Below are positions 21,670 to 32,759 of a DNA stretch of 64,000 nucleotides, one piece after another. The notes beneath the pieces were generated by a model. The model was given only the letters and a program-made list of their open reading frames with translations, searched no databases and was not told where the DNA came from. Source of the DNA: Ganoderma boninense (lineage: Eukaryota; Basidiomycota; Agaricomycetes; Polyporales; Polyporaceae); assembly GCA_002900995.3 (NCBI GenBank), contig CM035304.1, forward strand, positions 2,698,823 to 2,762,822, in the 5' to 3' direction. Numbering within the stretch: position 1 is the stretch's first letter; every line of letters begins with the position of its first letter. A program made the position numbers and the translations under genes.

Positions 21670-24600
21670 TCATTGCGTCGGGGGAGACCGATGCGCCCCC
21701 CGGCCGGCCATGTTCATCTCGCCATCGTCGAGCCCTGGTGGCGGAACTGGCGGATGACTGAGATATGACGAGTCGGGCGACGCTCGCAGGGGGCTCATAC
21801 CTCCCTGGTTGGGGTTGTATGCGTACGAGGGCGCTGGGGAGGCGAATCGTTGCGGTCCCGGAGAGCCGTAGCGTTCTGGACCTGGAGACCCAAATCGCTC
21901 AGGCCCTGGGGAGGCGAAGCGCTGTGATGGGTACTGCTGTGGTGGATATTCTTGTGGTGGGGTGAAATGGCTCAGGGAGCTTTGGGACGGGTATGGTCGG
22001 TGGAGGGGTGCTTCGCGGTATGCTTCGTTAGGGTATGCTGCGGGGAGCAGGGGTGCCTGAGCTTCTGGCAGCGTGGTGTAAAGACCATAGCCGAGGTCGA
22101 CGTTGCTTCTACTGGCAGCCAGGCTCGGATCGAAGTATCCCGCGCTTGGAGGCTGTAATAGGGCAGTTAAGTGGAGAGGTGGATGCGAAGGGTCAGCAAG
22201 AGACTCACCTGGTTCAGCAACGGTTGGTGGTCAGGGATATCCAACCTCGTCATCTCGATCTCGGGCTGGGGACCATATGCCAAATAACGGTCGTAGTTGA
22301 GAGCCTTTGATGGGGCGGGCGAGGCACGACCGCCGTCGGGGTACATGCTCTTCGTTTCCAGCAAGTTCGACGACGCAATGGACTGCGTTTCCCAGTCGTC
22401 TCCTCGGTCGCGCCGGTACAACGCAGGATCGTACTCGAGATCGCGCTGCAGGCACAATTCGTCAACTTCTGGAGGTTTCGAACATAACTGAAGCAGAGCT
22501 TCTCACCTCTTGGATACCAGCAATCTTGATGCCTCCGGCGACAACGGCGTTCGTGGCCTGGCCGCCCATCTCGTCGAGCTTCGTCTGCGAGTTGCTCACC
22601 TTGCCCGAGAACACCTGCGAGAGGAGATGCGTCATGTTCGCGTGCACCATCGGCGTGAACAAGTCCGAGTGGAGCGCCGGGTGCCCGAACCGCTTCTCGA
22701 GCCGGTTTTTCGACGCGTCGTGGCGGCGCGAGTGCACCTGCGCCTCGCGCAGCTCCTCCTGGGACGGCATGTAGTACCGGAACGAGGGCTGGAAGAAGCG
22801 GTGGATGTACATCTTGAAGACGATGATGAACAGGACGGGGGGGATCGTCGCGAGCCAGTACAGCGACTTGAACGAGTACTGGAGACCGACGGTGAGGATC
22901 ATAATGCACTGCCCGAGGATAGTGGCGACGAGGAGACGGTTGATGACCACGTTCCACATGCGCTGTATGACCGTTGTTAGTCCGACGCCCTCAACACCAC
23001 AACGTCCAATTACTCACTCCGCCGCTCTCGGTCTTCGACACGAAGACGAACATGAGCTGGTACTTGTAGACCCAGGAGCTGATCCAGAAGATGATTGCAG
23101 CAGCGACAGCTACAAGGGGCGCCAGAGGTGCAAAGAACAGGCCGACGGCGCCCATGAAAAGCTACACAAACAGGTGAGCAAGAATCCAAGATTGCGCTGC
23201 GACTTCATACCATATTGGAGCTAAGATGAATATGCGTTTCAGCAACATGGCCAAAGTGTGATAAGGGAATACGCACTAGTAGATGGAATACTGGAATTCC
23301 GGAGGTTGAGTCCACTCGCGAATCTCGCGGGGTGTTCTACCCAAGAGGCTACACGACGTGAATTCAGTTTACAGCCTCGACTAGGGGTTCGATGCGAGGA
23401 CTTACTGAGTCTTGAAGAAGACAATGATGAGGTTGAGAAGCTGGGCGAGGTCGAAGAGGACCAAGAATCCACGCAGCCTGGCACGACGTTATCACGTAAA
23501 TTAATGTGTGCAAAGATGTTCTAGGAGAACGTCAAACGCACGGGAAATATGTGAGCCAGTACGATGACTGGTCAATGTATGTGTGGTTGATGGTCTCAGG
23601 AAGGTCTATAATGGGAAAAAATACGGGTTAACCGACAATTAAAAATTGCATGAGAAATAGCAAGTCGCACCTTTGAGCTTGCTCAGGATGTCGCCGAAGC
23701 TCTGGTGCTTGCCAATGGCCAACACCACAATCCTCACCGCATCTAACAGTACCCACAGATACATCAGCATCAATCCACGCCCCAGCAACCCACCCCGTTT
23801 CAAAAGTGTGCTTACTGAACAGCACGCCGATGAGCGTAAAGATGATGAGCTGCGAGATGATGAGGAACGCGTAGTAGCGCGCGACGACGGCGCGGTCCAT
23901 CCGCGAGTGCGTGTACGCGCCCATGTACTTCGTCAGCCTGCGCATGATGATCGGCAGCGCCCACCCGAACAGCGCGGACACCGCTGGGGGCAGCACACCA
24001 GACACGAACGTGAACGACCCGGCCGACTGCTTCGACCACGTCTCGAGGAACGGCACAAACGCGGTGAGGGACGACAAGTTGGCCAGGACGGAGATGATCA
24101 GCAGCGGGATCGTGTTGAACGTGCAGACGGCGACGAGCCACAGCCAGCCGATGGTCTGCGCCCTGCGGATTTCCGCCTTGCTCCTGCCCAGGTTCTTCCA
24201 GACGATGTCCTTCGGGTTCGGCGCCAGCGTGATCGTCGCCCCCTTCGGATGCTTCCGCCGGAGCATATTCGCGACAATATGTGCGTACGGCACCGCCGCC
24301 ATCGACGCGAACCCGTAGTTCTCCGGCTTGCGCAGGTCGATCTGCTTTCGGAACTCCTCGACAGCCCGGTCCGCGCGCTGCAGCTTGTTCGTGTAGTGGT
24401 CGATCGCGTCCTTCGACTCCCCGCCGCAGCCCATCGTGCCGCCGACAGTCAGTGTCGGGCGCTTCTTCGCGATCTTGCCGCCCTTCAGGTACTTCACGAG
24501 CACCTGCTCGAGCTCCCGCACCGCGTCATTGTGGTACTCGATGAGCTCCGGCAGGCGACCGACCTTGCGGCCGATGTGCACGGACGTGGTGGGGTACGGG

Positions 24601-25125
24601 ACTTGCACCGACTCGAAGATGGCACGGAGGCCCTCGTCGGACTGCAGCTTCTTCGGCACCTCCGTGACCATGAGCGTGCGCGCGTAGAACGACTGGATGT
24701 ACTCGGGCGAGCGGAACCACTCCCGCCGCAGGCGCACGACCTCGCGCCAGTGCACGTAGATGAATCCGATGACGAGGAAGGTGATCAGGTAGGTGACGAC
24801 GACATGTGCGATGATCCAGTTGCCGCCGACGCTCCGGATGGTGAGCATCGAGAGCACGTCGCGGTTTTTTCGACGGCACGAAGCGCAGGTTGTAGACGAC
24901 GTTGACAGGGATGAGGACGGCGCAGGTGAGGGCTGCGATGGCGGAGAACAGCCAGCGACACAGCCGGACGAAGCGGAGGTAGATGGCGGCGTCGAGACCG
25001 ATCTTGTCGACCAGTTCCGGCTCCTTGGTGTGCAGGAGGGGCGACACCCATCCGAGGAAGCCGTCGGATGCCTTTGGGGGAACCTTGTCGCCGACGTGGT
25101 ACTTGACTTTCGGTTCGTACACAAT
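21670..25125 (-). CDS. CSC1/TMEM63-type (DUF221) calcium-permeable channel, 5' end unresolved
   Basis: A membrane ion channel related to the osmosensitive CSC1 family and yeast RSN1. Ten exons were traced: 25125-23816, 23742-23671, 23605-23542, 23477-23406, 23348-23277, 23220-23211 (only 10 nt), 23161-23018, 22962-22507, 22445-22209, 22152-21670, together 973 codons. Seen in order: a cytosolic N-terminal segment (VYEPKVKYHVGDKVPP), membrane helices, a cytosolic loop with SFYARTLMVTEVPKKLQSD and DIVWKNLG, then the 7TM channel region (YYAFLIISQLIIF, QPPEFQYSIYYSNM, WVYKYQLMFVFVSK). The C-terminal tail (about 160 residues) is Pro-rich with imperfect repeats of the form (F/Y)(A/G)SPGP(E/Q)R. One extra A in the run at 24865-24870 breaks the frame at PSKNRDV. 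The usual first membrane helix (TM0) upstream of VYEPK was not found, so at least one 5' exon is missing. Confidence 0.87.
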
Positions 25126-28100
25126 CTGTATGAGGGAATGATAAGCCCCTGAACCACTTTTAACACGATCTCAAATGAAGAAGGGGATGACGATAAGATG
25201 CAGGACGTCTTAACAAATAAGTGATAGATTTCGTCAACGCGCATGAGCTGGTGGATGCATGATGGGTCTATGACCTATGATCCGAGGCCGGCTTCCTTTA
25301 TGCATGTTGTGCTGCCGCCAGCAGAAGGGCTAAAGCGGACTATATGCAGGTGGTGCACGGCCCTGAACCACCCCGCTCAGACAACGCGGTCAAAGACTGT
25401 GGTACTCTTTCCCGTCGTGCACAAACAATTATGTACGCTGCACAGAGCGCGAGTGCGCCGTATTCGGCACATGATGACATCTGTAGGCGTCAGAGGTTGG
25501 ATGGCAAGAGTTCCAACGAGTTTGACCAGGACGGACAGTGACTGACTGGTCTGACCCTTCCTGCTCGCACCAGACGTACGGATCAAATTTGAAGCCCCTG
25601 TGAGCGCTGATCCTGGCTGATCCTGGATGCCTGAGTTTGTTCCACCGCCACAGCGACGGAAACACCGCCCGTAAAGAGAGAAGCATGGGCAATTGCCAAG
25701 CCGCACAGTAAAGTTATGCTGTGACAATAGATTTGCACGACGCAAATCTGTTGGTGATGAAGCCGAACGGAAGACTAGCGCTCTGCGCATCCACGATTCA
25801 GAGAGGACTGGGCGGTCCCGGAACGCCTTCAAGTCGCTGCGCCTGCACGGGATCGCCAGCCTAGTGCTCAAGCAAGGAGACGAGCGTCGAGGACACTCCG
25901 AGCAACGTCCGGACCCTAGCTCGATCCCCGGCCATCTCTGCGCGGTTCGATAGGCGCTTCTCCGCCCGAAGCTCCCAAGATCTCACGACTGCGACCATCG
26001 CCGCGACCAAATCTGCGAATCCGCAGACGAACGCAACGCAGGGAATCAAATCGCCCTCGACGGCGGCGCCCCGCAGGCATGGCATACGAAGTGTCCGAGC
26101 CCATCAAATCTCTGTCGTGTGGCGGAACGCAGATGTGGGTGGGTGGGAGACAGAACCTACGCCAAGACCTCGGAACGCCACGGCAGGAAGAAGGTGGGCC
26201 GCGTGAGACACCCCACGGAAATGAAGTCATGCTGGTGTGCTGGGGTCAAGGGAGAGGCAGCGTTTTCTGCGCATACAGCGCGGGTGGGCCTTCGGTCATC
26301 GTGGCCGGGAGCAGCGTCTTGCCACAAGGCGGTTGCGCATGTGGTGGACCCGGGGCACACGCGGGATGGCCTACGGACACCGTAGCCATAGCGCCGTCCG
26401 CCAGATGCCAGGGAGAATGGGGACGCGGTACGACGCACAGACAAAAGAAAAGTACGGGCATGGGGGCGGAAGGTCGAAAGATCGGGGTACACACCTTGTT
26501 TCGAGGCCGCAGCACGTTGAAGAGAATGATAGTGGCAAGCTACCATCGCATAGCCGTCAAGACCCTCCGTCGTAGGCGGGTAGCTTGAGTAGGACGCACC
26601 GATACACCACTCATTAATGCGACCTGGGAAGCCACGGCAACGGGCGCCAGCGTCCGTTGGCTCGTGGTCTCGTCTACGATGCTCCCGATGGCGTCGTTGC
26701 TCGACATGGATTTTGCTGTGGGGGATCTAATTGTGGTGGGGCGAAGCGTTTGTGCCCGCTCGAGGGCCGTTGCGAGGAGAAGAGTCAAGACGGGGCGAGC
26801 CGGGCGCAGTAGAGACAGAAAAAGACGGAGAAAGCCAGAGCCCCAGCGGACGAGAGGGTGGCGGGTGGTGGTGGGTGGTGGTGGTGGTGGTGGTGGTGGT
26901 GGTGGATGGAGACAAGAAACGGCGGAGAGCGCTGTGTCGGCGCAGAGATGGAGAGCACGTCGCTCGAACGGGGACAAAAGCGGCCTTGGCCTCGCGTCTC
27001 TATCCTCCTCCGCGCGTCTATCCAGGCACTCGGGGTCTGGATCCCGCATGCAGCCTATCCCCGGACGCTTCGCCAGGCACCGGCCATCTTTGGGGACTTA
27101 CCGCGCTCGATAACCCCCGAAAGGGAAACAACGCCCACTTTTATTTCCACCGTTTTCCACCCCAGCAACAAAACCTGGCGTTTCCAGGGCCGGGGGACTC
27201 CACAAGGCAGTCCCCGGCGGCGCGTCATCTTCATGGCCGCAGCGGTCACTCGTTCTCAGATGGCGACCAGAGCCCGACGTCGACGCACCGCGGACTGGGA
27301 TGATGCGTATGCACTCTCGTCCTGTGGCGGTTCGCGCTCCCTGTATCGCCTTCTTCTTCCAACGAGAGTCGGAATCATCGCCTTGAGCTTCCCCGCCGGT
27401 AACGTACCCCGCAGGTTCGCAATGTTTTGCCAGAACATCTACCCGGACCCTAAATTTGTTGAGAAGGCATGGCCGTTGGCCTCCGTTGGCTTGGCACTGG
27501 GTTCCAAGCAGCCTTCCCGCCGTCTTGCTCCAAGAACATCATGAAGATGACGGAAGATCCCACTCCACTCAGCCGTAGACGACACATACTTGACCAGTCC
27601 GTGGATTTGGATACTTCAAGCGTCGTGCTTGTAAGTTGTATGCTGTAACATAGGAGCTTGAAGACAACCCTTCACGATGTCGATGCACGGCCAACACGGA
27701 GTAAGTGGATCACATCCAATGAAACCGTAGTGGCGAGAGAAAGAGGTCCATGTTCGTTTAGCATCGAGGTGATCGAAGAGGCCCAGGGATGGAGGTAGGA
27801 ATCAACAGAAGAGAACCCGTGGCCATGTATATGCAGCCTGCCCTAAAACGTTTCCGCGCTTAGCTCACTTGCACAGCACGCGCTCCTGTATTTCGCTGCT
27901 CGCAGTCCTTGCACATGTTCACCCATCTCTTGACACAAAACCTTCTTTTATGAAGCATTTCAGGCAAGCCCCGTACTAACCCAATACATTCAGCCAAGCC
28001 GAACCCACCGCACGTAGCGGACGACATCCGAATCCAATCTGAATCTAACCTGCAACGTACCGTGGCCAGCAATTGCAACTTGAACCCGTTCTAAGTTCTA

Positions 28101-28175
28101 ACGCCAGCCCTCCACCTCTCGCCCGAAGCACCACTACCTCCAAGCCCCCATCCACCCCACGTGCCAACTGTCAGC
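25126..28175. other. Intergenic, about 3 kb, no gene recognised
   Basis: Should include the missing 5' exon of the CSC1 gene, which I could not place. Otherwise only a GGT microsatellite (26863-26905) and short spurious frames are seen. Confidence 0.4.
26863..26905 (+). repeat. GGT trinucleotide microsatellite
   Basis: An almost uninterrupted run of GGT units on the plus strand, about 14 units with a few G slips at the left end. It is not in a supported gene. Confidence 0.9.
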
Positions 28176-29060
28176 ATGTCCTCCACCCTCGACGCCTTCA
28201 TCACCTCCTCCACGCCCCCACCCAAAGCGCTCGCCACCTCGCAGGAGATCCGCGACCGCGGCTCCGCCTTCGTCGCCACCGTCTTCGCCGCCCGCACGCC
28301 CGACGCCGCGCGCCGCGCCGCGCACCACCTCAAGCACGTCGCGCACGGCGCGCGCCCCGCGACGCACGAGATCGCCGCGTGGCGCTGCATGGTGCCCAGG
28401 GCGGGCAAGAGCGGGCTCGGCGGCCCGGACGACTTCGAGGTCGTCGCGGGCGCGGACGACGACGGGGAGAGGTGGGCGGGGGCGCGGGTGCTCAGGGTCA
28501 TGCAGGCCGAGGGCGTCATCGACGCGGTCGTCGTCGTCAGCCGGTGGTGAGTACCCAGTACTGAGTGGGCGCTCGCCTCGTACAGTACAGTATGACGTCG
28601 ACGTGGCGGGCAATATGTGCATATATCGCCTGTATATATGCGCCGTTGCTGCCAGCGAGGCTAATTCTTCTTGTTTTGTTTTTGTCGCTGTAGGTACGGC
28701 GGGGAGATGCTGGGGCCGGCGCGGTTCGACCACATCGAGACGTGCGCGCGCGAGGTGTGCCGCACGTTCCGGCTCAAGGACGACATCGCGACGCGCGTCG
28801 CGACCCTGACGTCTCTCGACGACATCCTGGCTTCGCTCCGCGCGGAACTCGCCTCGATGAACGCCGCGAAATCTGTATCGGAGGCGACGCCAAGTATCAC
28901 GGTCGCGACGAAGAAGCCTACCTCCAATTCTTATGCTGCTCTGGAGGAATCCCTTGACGTCGCGAAGGCAAAACGACTTATCGCCGCCCGGGAGAACTCC
29001 ATCAAGAGCGTCAAGCAGGCACTCAAAAAGGCCCGCGCACAGGAGACTGAGCAGGGATGA
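28176..29060 (+). CDS. IMPACT/YIH1 N-terminal domain (UPF0029) protein
   Basis: Two exons (28176-28546, 28694-29060) encode about 245 residues. The first about 150 residues match the IMPACT N-terminal domain (RNase PH-like fold): SQEIRDRGSAFVATVF, HEIAAWRCMVP, a DDDGERWAGARVL stretch and VVVVSRWYGGEMLGPARF across the splice. Members such as yeast YIH1 bind GCN1 and dampen GCN2 signalling, but this protein lacks the preceding RWD domain, so it is a short, bacterial-YigZ-like or truncated fungal type. The C-terminal part (about 175-245) is helical and Lys-rich (AKAKRLIAARENSIKSVKQA). Role in amino-acid starvation signalling is only inferred. Confidence 0.83.
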
Positions 29061-30274
29061 ACTTGATGGAACGCCTGTTCAGTCGCGCTTGCTCCCGTTG
29101 TTCGTTATCCCTCGCTTGGGACTCTGGTCGCCACAAGGACCAACTACGCTCTTACGAATAGCTGGTGAGCACCGCCTGGTCAGATGTCGAGATTACTGAT
29201 GTTCAGCTTCGGTGCTGGCTTTGAAGACCTTATCCGTCTCATTTCGAGGGCTACTTGTATGGTTGGTTAGGGCTGGATGAGGCTTTGTGGACTATGGATG
29301 CGTGGCGCGTGACACAGCGACGCTTGCTCTTGAAGGTACGCATGCACTCTCATGTGGATGAAGACTGGTGTGATGTGAAGGCGTCGCCGGTAGGCCTGTT
29401 GCGTGGTCCGCCCGTGCTTCGATGCATGGTACTCCACATTCCTGCCATTGTCGAGAGTACTTATTGTTTTACTGGTCAGCATCGTATGTTATAGTGAGCA
29501 TTCATTTCGCCCGTGCACCGCGTATGTGCTGATCTCACATGGCCCAATTCACATCGTCTTCCTTCTCCCTCTTTCTTATCTACCACAGTCATTCCGATCC
29601 CATCACTATCCATATCGTCTGCTCCTTTTTTTCTCATGCAGCGTCAGCTGGGCAGCTGTCCTTCTTGAGGTATCTCGGCGTGCCGTAATCCGCTATGCTT
29701 ATCGGACTTGAAGGATGCCCGTGCCCATTTATCTGTCCTCCGACCGCCCATGCCCTCTCGGCGTGGTCGAGGAGTCTGGGTGCGCCGCGGAAAAGCAAGC
29801 GAAATACATGACAATTTTGACCCGCCGGGCGGTCAGGTGTGTGGTGGTATGGGCCTTCTGGCGTCGTGAGGAGATGCATAACCTGTGCAAACCGCCTGTT
29901 TAGCTCTTCGCACAGTGAGTAAAATCATGATAGAATGAGTGTGGCTAAAGCCCTTTCAGCGTTCTTTAGGACTCTCACTTGATGCAGAAAGGCTCTGACT
30001 TGGAGGCGACAACTAGAGCGAGGACTTCAAGAAGTCGACAGCCCAAGCGCACACAGTCTGCCAAACAGTGGAGCCGGGAATTCCCGAGGGAGACAACTCG
30101 AGATCAAAGACGAAGACGTCCCGAATCTGAGGTCAACTCTCCCTGAATGCCGCTGCGATTAGAAGCGGTCGGCTGCCTGTCCTCTGGGGTCCCTTATAGG
30201 GCGTATATATACGCTATCTCGCTGGCGTCCATCACCCCGGCCCCTCCTGACTTGGACTCTCCAAAGCTTCCGCC
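29061..30274. other. Intergenic region and promoter of the DUF3445 gene
   Basis: No further exon chain was recognised. The last 80 nt contain a strong TATA-like palindrome (30201-30214). Confidence 0.45.
30201..30214 (+). promoter_or_regulatory. Candidate TATA box, perfect palindrome gcgtatatatacgc
   Basis: GCGTATATATACGC lies 61-74 nt upstream of the DUF3445 start codon, a position compatible with a TATA box. It is also a perfect 14-nt palindrome, which could alternatively be a dimeric factor site. Confidence 0.5.
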
Positions 30275-32165
30275 ATGTTCCTCAACCTGCTCGTCGCTGC
30301 GATTCTCACCGCTATCGCGCTGATGCGCCTCTATTCAAAGCTCAAGTCTCGCACGAAGGCGAATGTGCGTGCGTCGAACGAGCCCTGCAGCCCGGATGTG
30401 CAAAAGAAGACACTCAGCACTGGTGCGCCTCCGACTCTGCCGGGGTCGTCCATCCCGGATCCCGACCCGCTGCACGACTTCGATCTCGAGACGGCGATCC
30501 GCGCGCAACTTCATCTATGCTAACAAGACCCTGCGGTATCCCTACTACCAGGTGGGCGGGCAATCCATCGCGCGCGGACATCTGACGGAGTGCTGCTGCT
30601 GAACGAGACCTCGTCGTGTACTGCCCAGACGATGGCGCACCAGCCGATGCACGCGAACCACTGGATAGAGATCGACAAGGAGTACAAGTGGTACATCGAC
30701 CAGAAGGCGCAGGTCATCCGCGAGAAAGGTACTGGCACGCTACATCCATCCATGAACTCTTATCAGCCTACACCCGCTTGGCACCGATTCCCTTGGGTCA
30801 CGACGCTGACGCTCACCCGGACTTCGCGCGCGATATCTACATAGGGAAGGTCGTGATAGACTCCATGCCCGATAACGACGAAGCGTGCGGGGAGCTTCTG
30901 CTGGAGCTCGTGGACTACCTTCCGAAGCGGTACCCCACGCTCTTCGCGCGCGAGGGATCCGACGGCATATTCAACCGCGTCACTGGCGAGCACCATGTCT
31001 CCTCTGCCGACAAGAAAGGGACGGACGCGTTGCTCGTCGTGTCTCGGTATGCATCCGACAGCCTGCAGAGCGCCAGCGCTACAACTCACGGACGGCGCAC
31101 ACAGGTTGGTGCAGGATGACTTCCTTATGGGTCGTGAACGCGAGGACGGCCAGATCTACCTCGTCGGCGGCCTCATCGCGTTCCCTGGTGCGTCCATACC
31201 GACCCATTCGCTGTCCCTTGCTGCTCACCGGTCATCTGTATGCGGCGTGCATCCGAACCGCAGGGTTCTACCTCCTCTCGGAGACGATCAACAAGCCGCT
31301 CGCGGTCCTCCACAAGCCCGTGCCGCACTTCAACGAGAAGCTGCTCATGAGCGTCGAGCGCACGCTCAAGCGCTTCCGGCCCGACCAGCCCTTCGAGCGC
31401 TCCAGCTGGATGATCGCCGACGACCGCAACCTCTTCTGGCGTGCGTCTTTGCCCGTCCTCAGGCTGTATGCGCGTGTGTGAAGCACACCCTGATGTATGC
31501 GCCCGCAGATAATATCGCGAGCGCGCCGGCGGTCGACCCGAGCATCCACCCGAAGGACCTGTGGTTCCGGATCGACCACCAGTCGTTCCGCAAGCTGCCC
31601 CGGACGAACGCGATCATCTTTGGAGTGTAAGCGTCCTTCACGCTATCGCTCTCGTTATTGTGAGCCGTGCGCTGAGGCTTGCAACCGCCACAGGCATCCT
31701 ATCATGCGGCGCATCGAGGACTTCGCGGACAGCCCGCTCGTCCCGGCGCTGCTGGAGAAGGTGCATTTGGAGTCGGACCCCGCGCTGATGACTGTGAGTA
31801 GTAGCGCCCTCGAGCTCTCTGCACTATGACATATGTCCGCTGACGGTCGCGGATCGACATCGACAATAGTACAAAGCGGTGGGGAAGTACAATGAGATGC
31901 TGCTGCCCTACCTGCGCGAGCTCACTGCGAGCCAGATCGCGCGGGGCCTCATCACGTACGTTGCTCCAGAGTCATCGCTGCGATTGCACATCGCGTCGTT
32001 GGTTGACGTCCGCGCTTTTGCTTTTGCTTCTGTAGACATGAAGATGACGTTAAGCAGTTCAGAGAGCTGTTGCAGGAGAAGGGAATTCCAGTGCCAGTGA
32101 AGCAGACTACGTTGGCCGTTCCGACGGAGTCGGAGGTCCGGATCGCCGCTTCCGGAGAGCAATAG
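30275..32165 (+). CDS. DUF3445 protein, heme-dependent oxidative N-demethylase-like
   Basis: Nine exons (30275-30551, 30629-30728, 30845-31046, 31105-31187, 31264-31440, 31509-31626, 31694-31793, 31870-31955, 32036-32165) encode about 424 residues. An N-terminal membrane anchor (residues 2-17, FLNLLVAAILTAIALM) precedes the domain, as in several fungal members. Family landmarks are HWIEIDKEYKWYI, LVDYLPKRYPTLF, RLVQDDFLMG, VGGLIAFPGFY, HFNEKLLMSVERTLKRF and the Arg-rich RIDHQSFRKLPRT followed by GVHPIM. Characterised bacterial relatives are heme-dependent oxidative N-demethylase subunits; the fungal substrate is unknown. Two bases appear lost in the CG repeat near 30500-30507, where IRARNFIYANKTL requires another GC; otherwise the frame stops at 30521. 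Regulation may involve the TATA-like site upstream. Confidence 0.83.
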
Positions 32166-32759
32166 GAGGTGGCCGGGGCCGCGGGCACACGACACCGATA
32201 TGTTAGCTAGCCCATTCAGTGTAAGTACGGGTTTTTAAACCTCTGTACAACTAAACTTGCCTTGGCGATATCTAGCGTGGTGAGCTACCGTACCGTATTC
32301 CGCAGTCAGTTACGGCTGATTCTCCATCCCCCTCCCCCATCCTTGTCATGGGAGGATAAGTATGTTTGAGATGCCTTTTCCCACTGGTTGACCTTCTCAG
32401 AAACCACAGTGTGGATGATATGCGCTGATCCCTGCAAGAATCACTTAGATAGCCTGAGGGACTTGAATATAGGCGGGCGGAACAAATTCAAATGAGCGTC
32501 CTCATCCTACTCCCACTGATCTACTCTCAATCCAGCCGGCCGCCCGAATGTCCAAAAGTGGACCGGCGCCATGCCGAATTACCTCAGGTATGGTGCCCAC
32601 CGAAGGCATGCCTGGACGGAGTCTTCCATCCGACCAAAAGGTTCAACAGTTGAACCTGGCAGACCCGTATGATTACTGGGTGCCGCAACTTGAAAGGCAG
32701 AACTTCCGAGCCCTGCTCGCGAAGAGCATGGCTAAAACTGCCAACTGGAAGCTAAACCT
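32166..32759. other. Intergenic, no gene recognised
   Basis: Lies between the DUF3445 stop and the end of the inverted A3 flank. No coding signal was seen. Confidence 0.4.

Noticed and set aside
23673..24905. 410-codon plus-strand frame opposite the CSC1 gene
   Set aside because: Shadow frame; its Arg/Asp/Val-rich composition is a by-product of the CSC1 exon.
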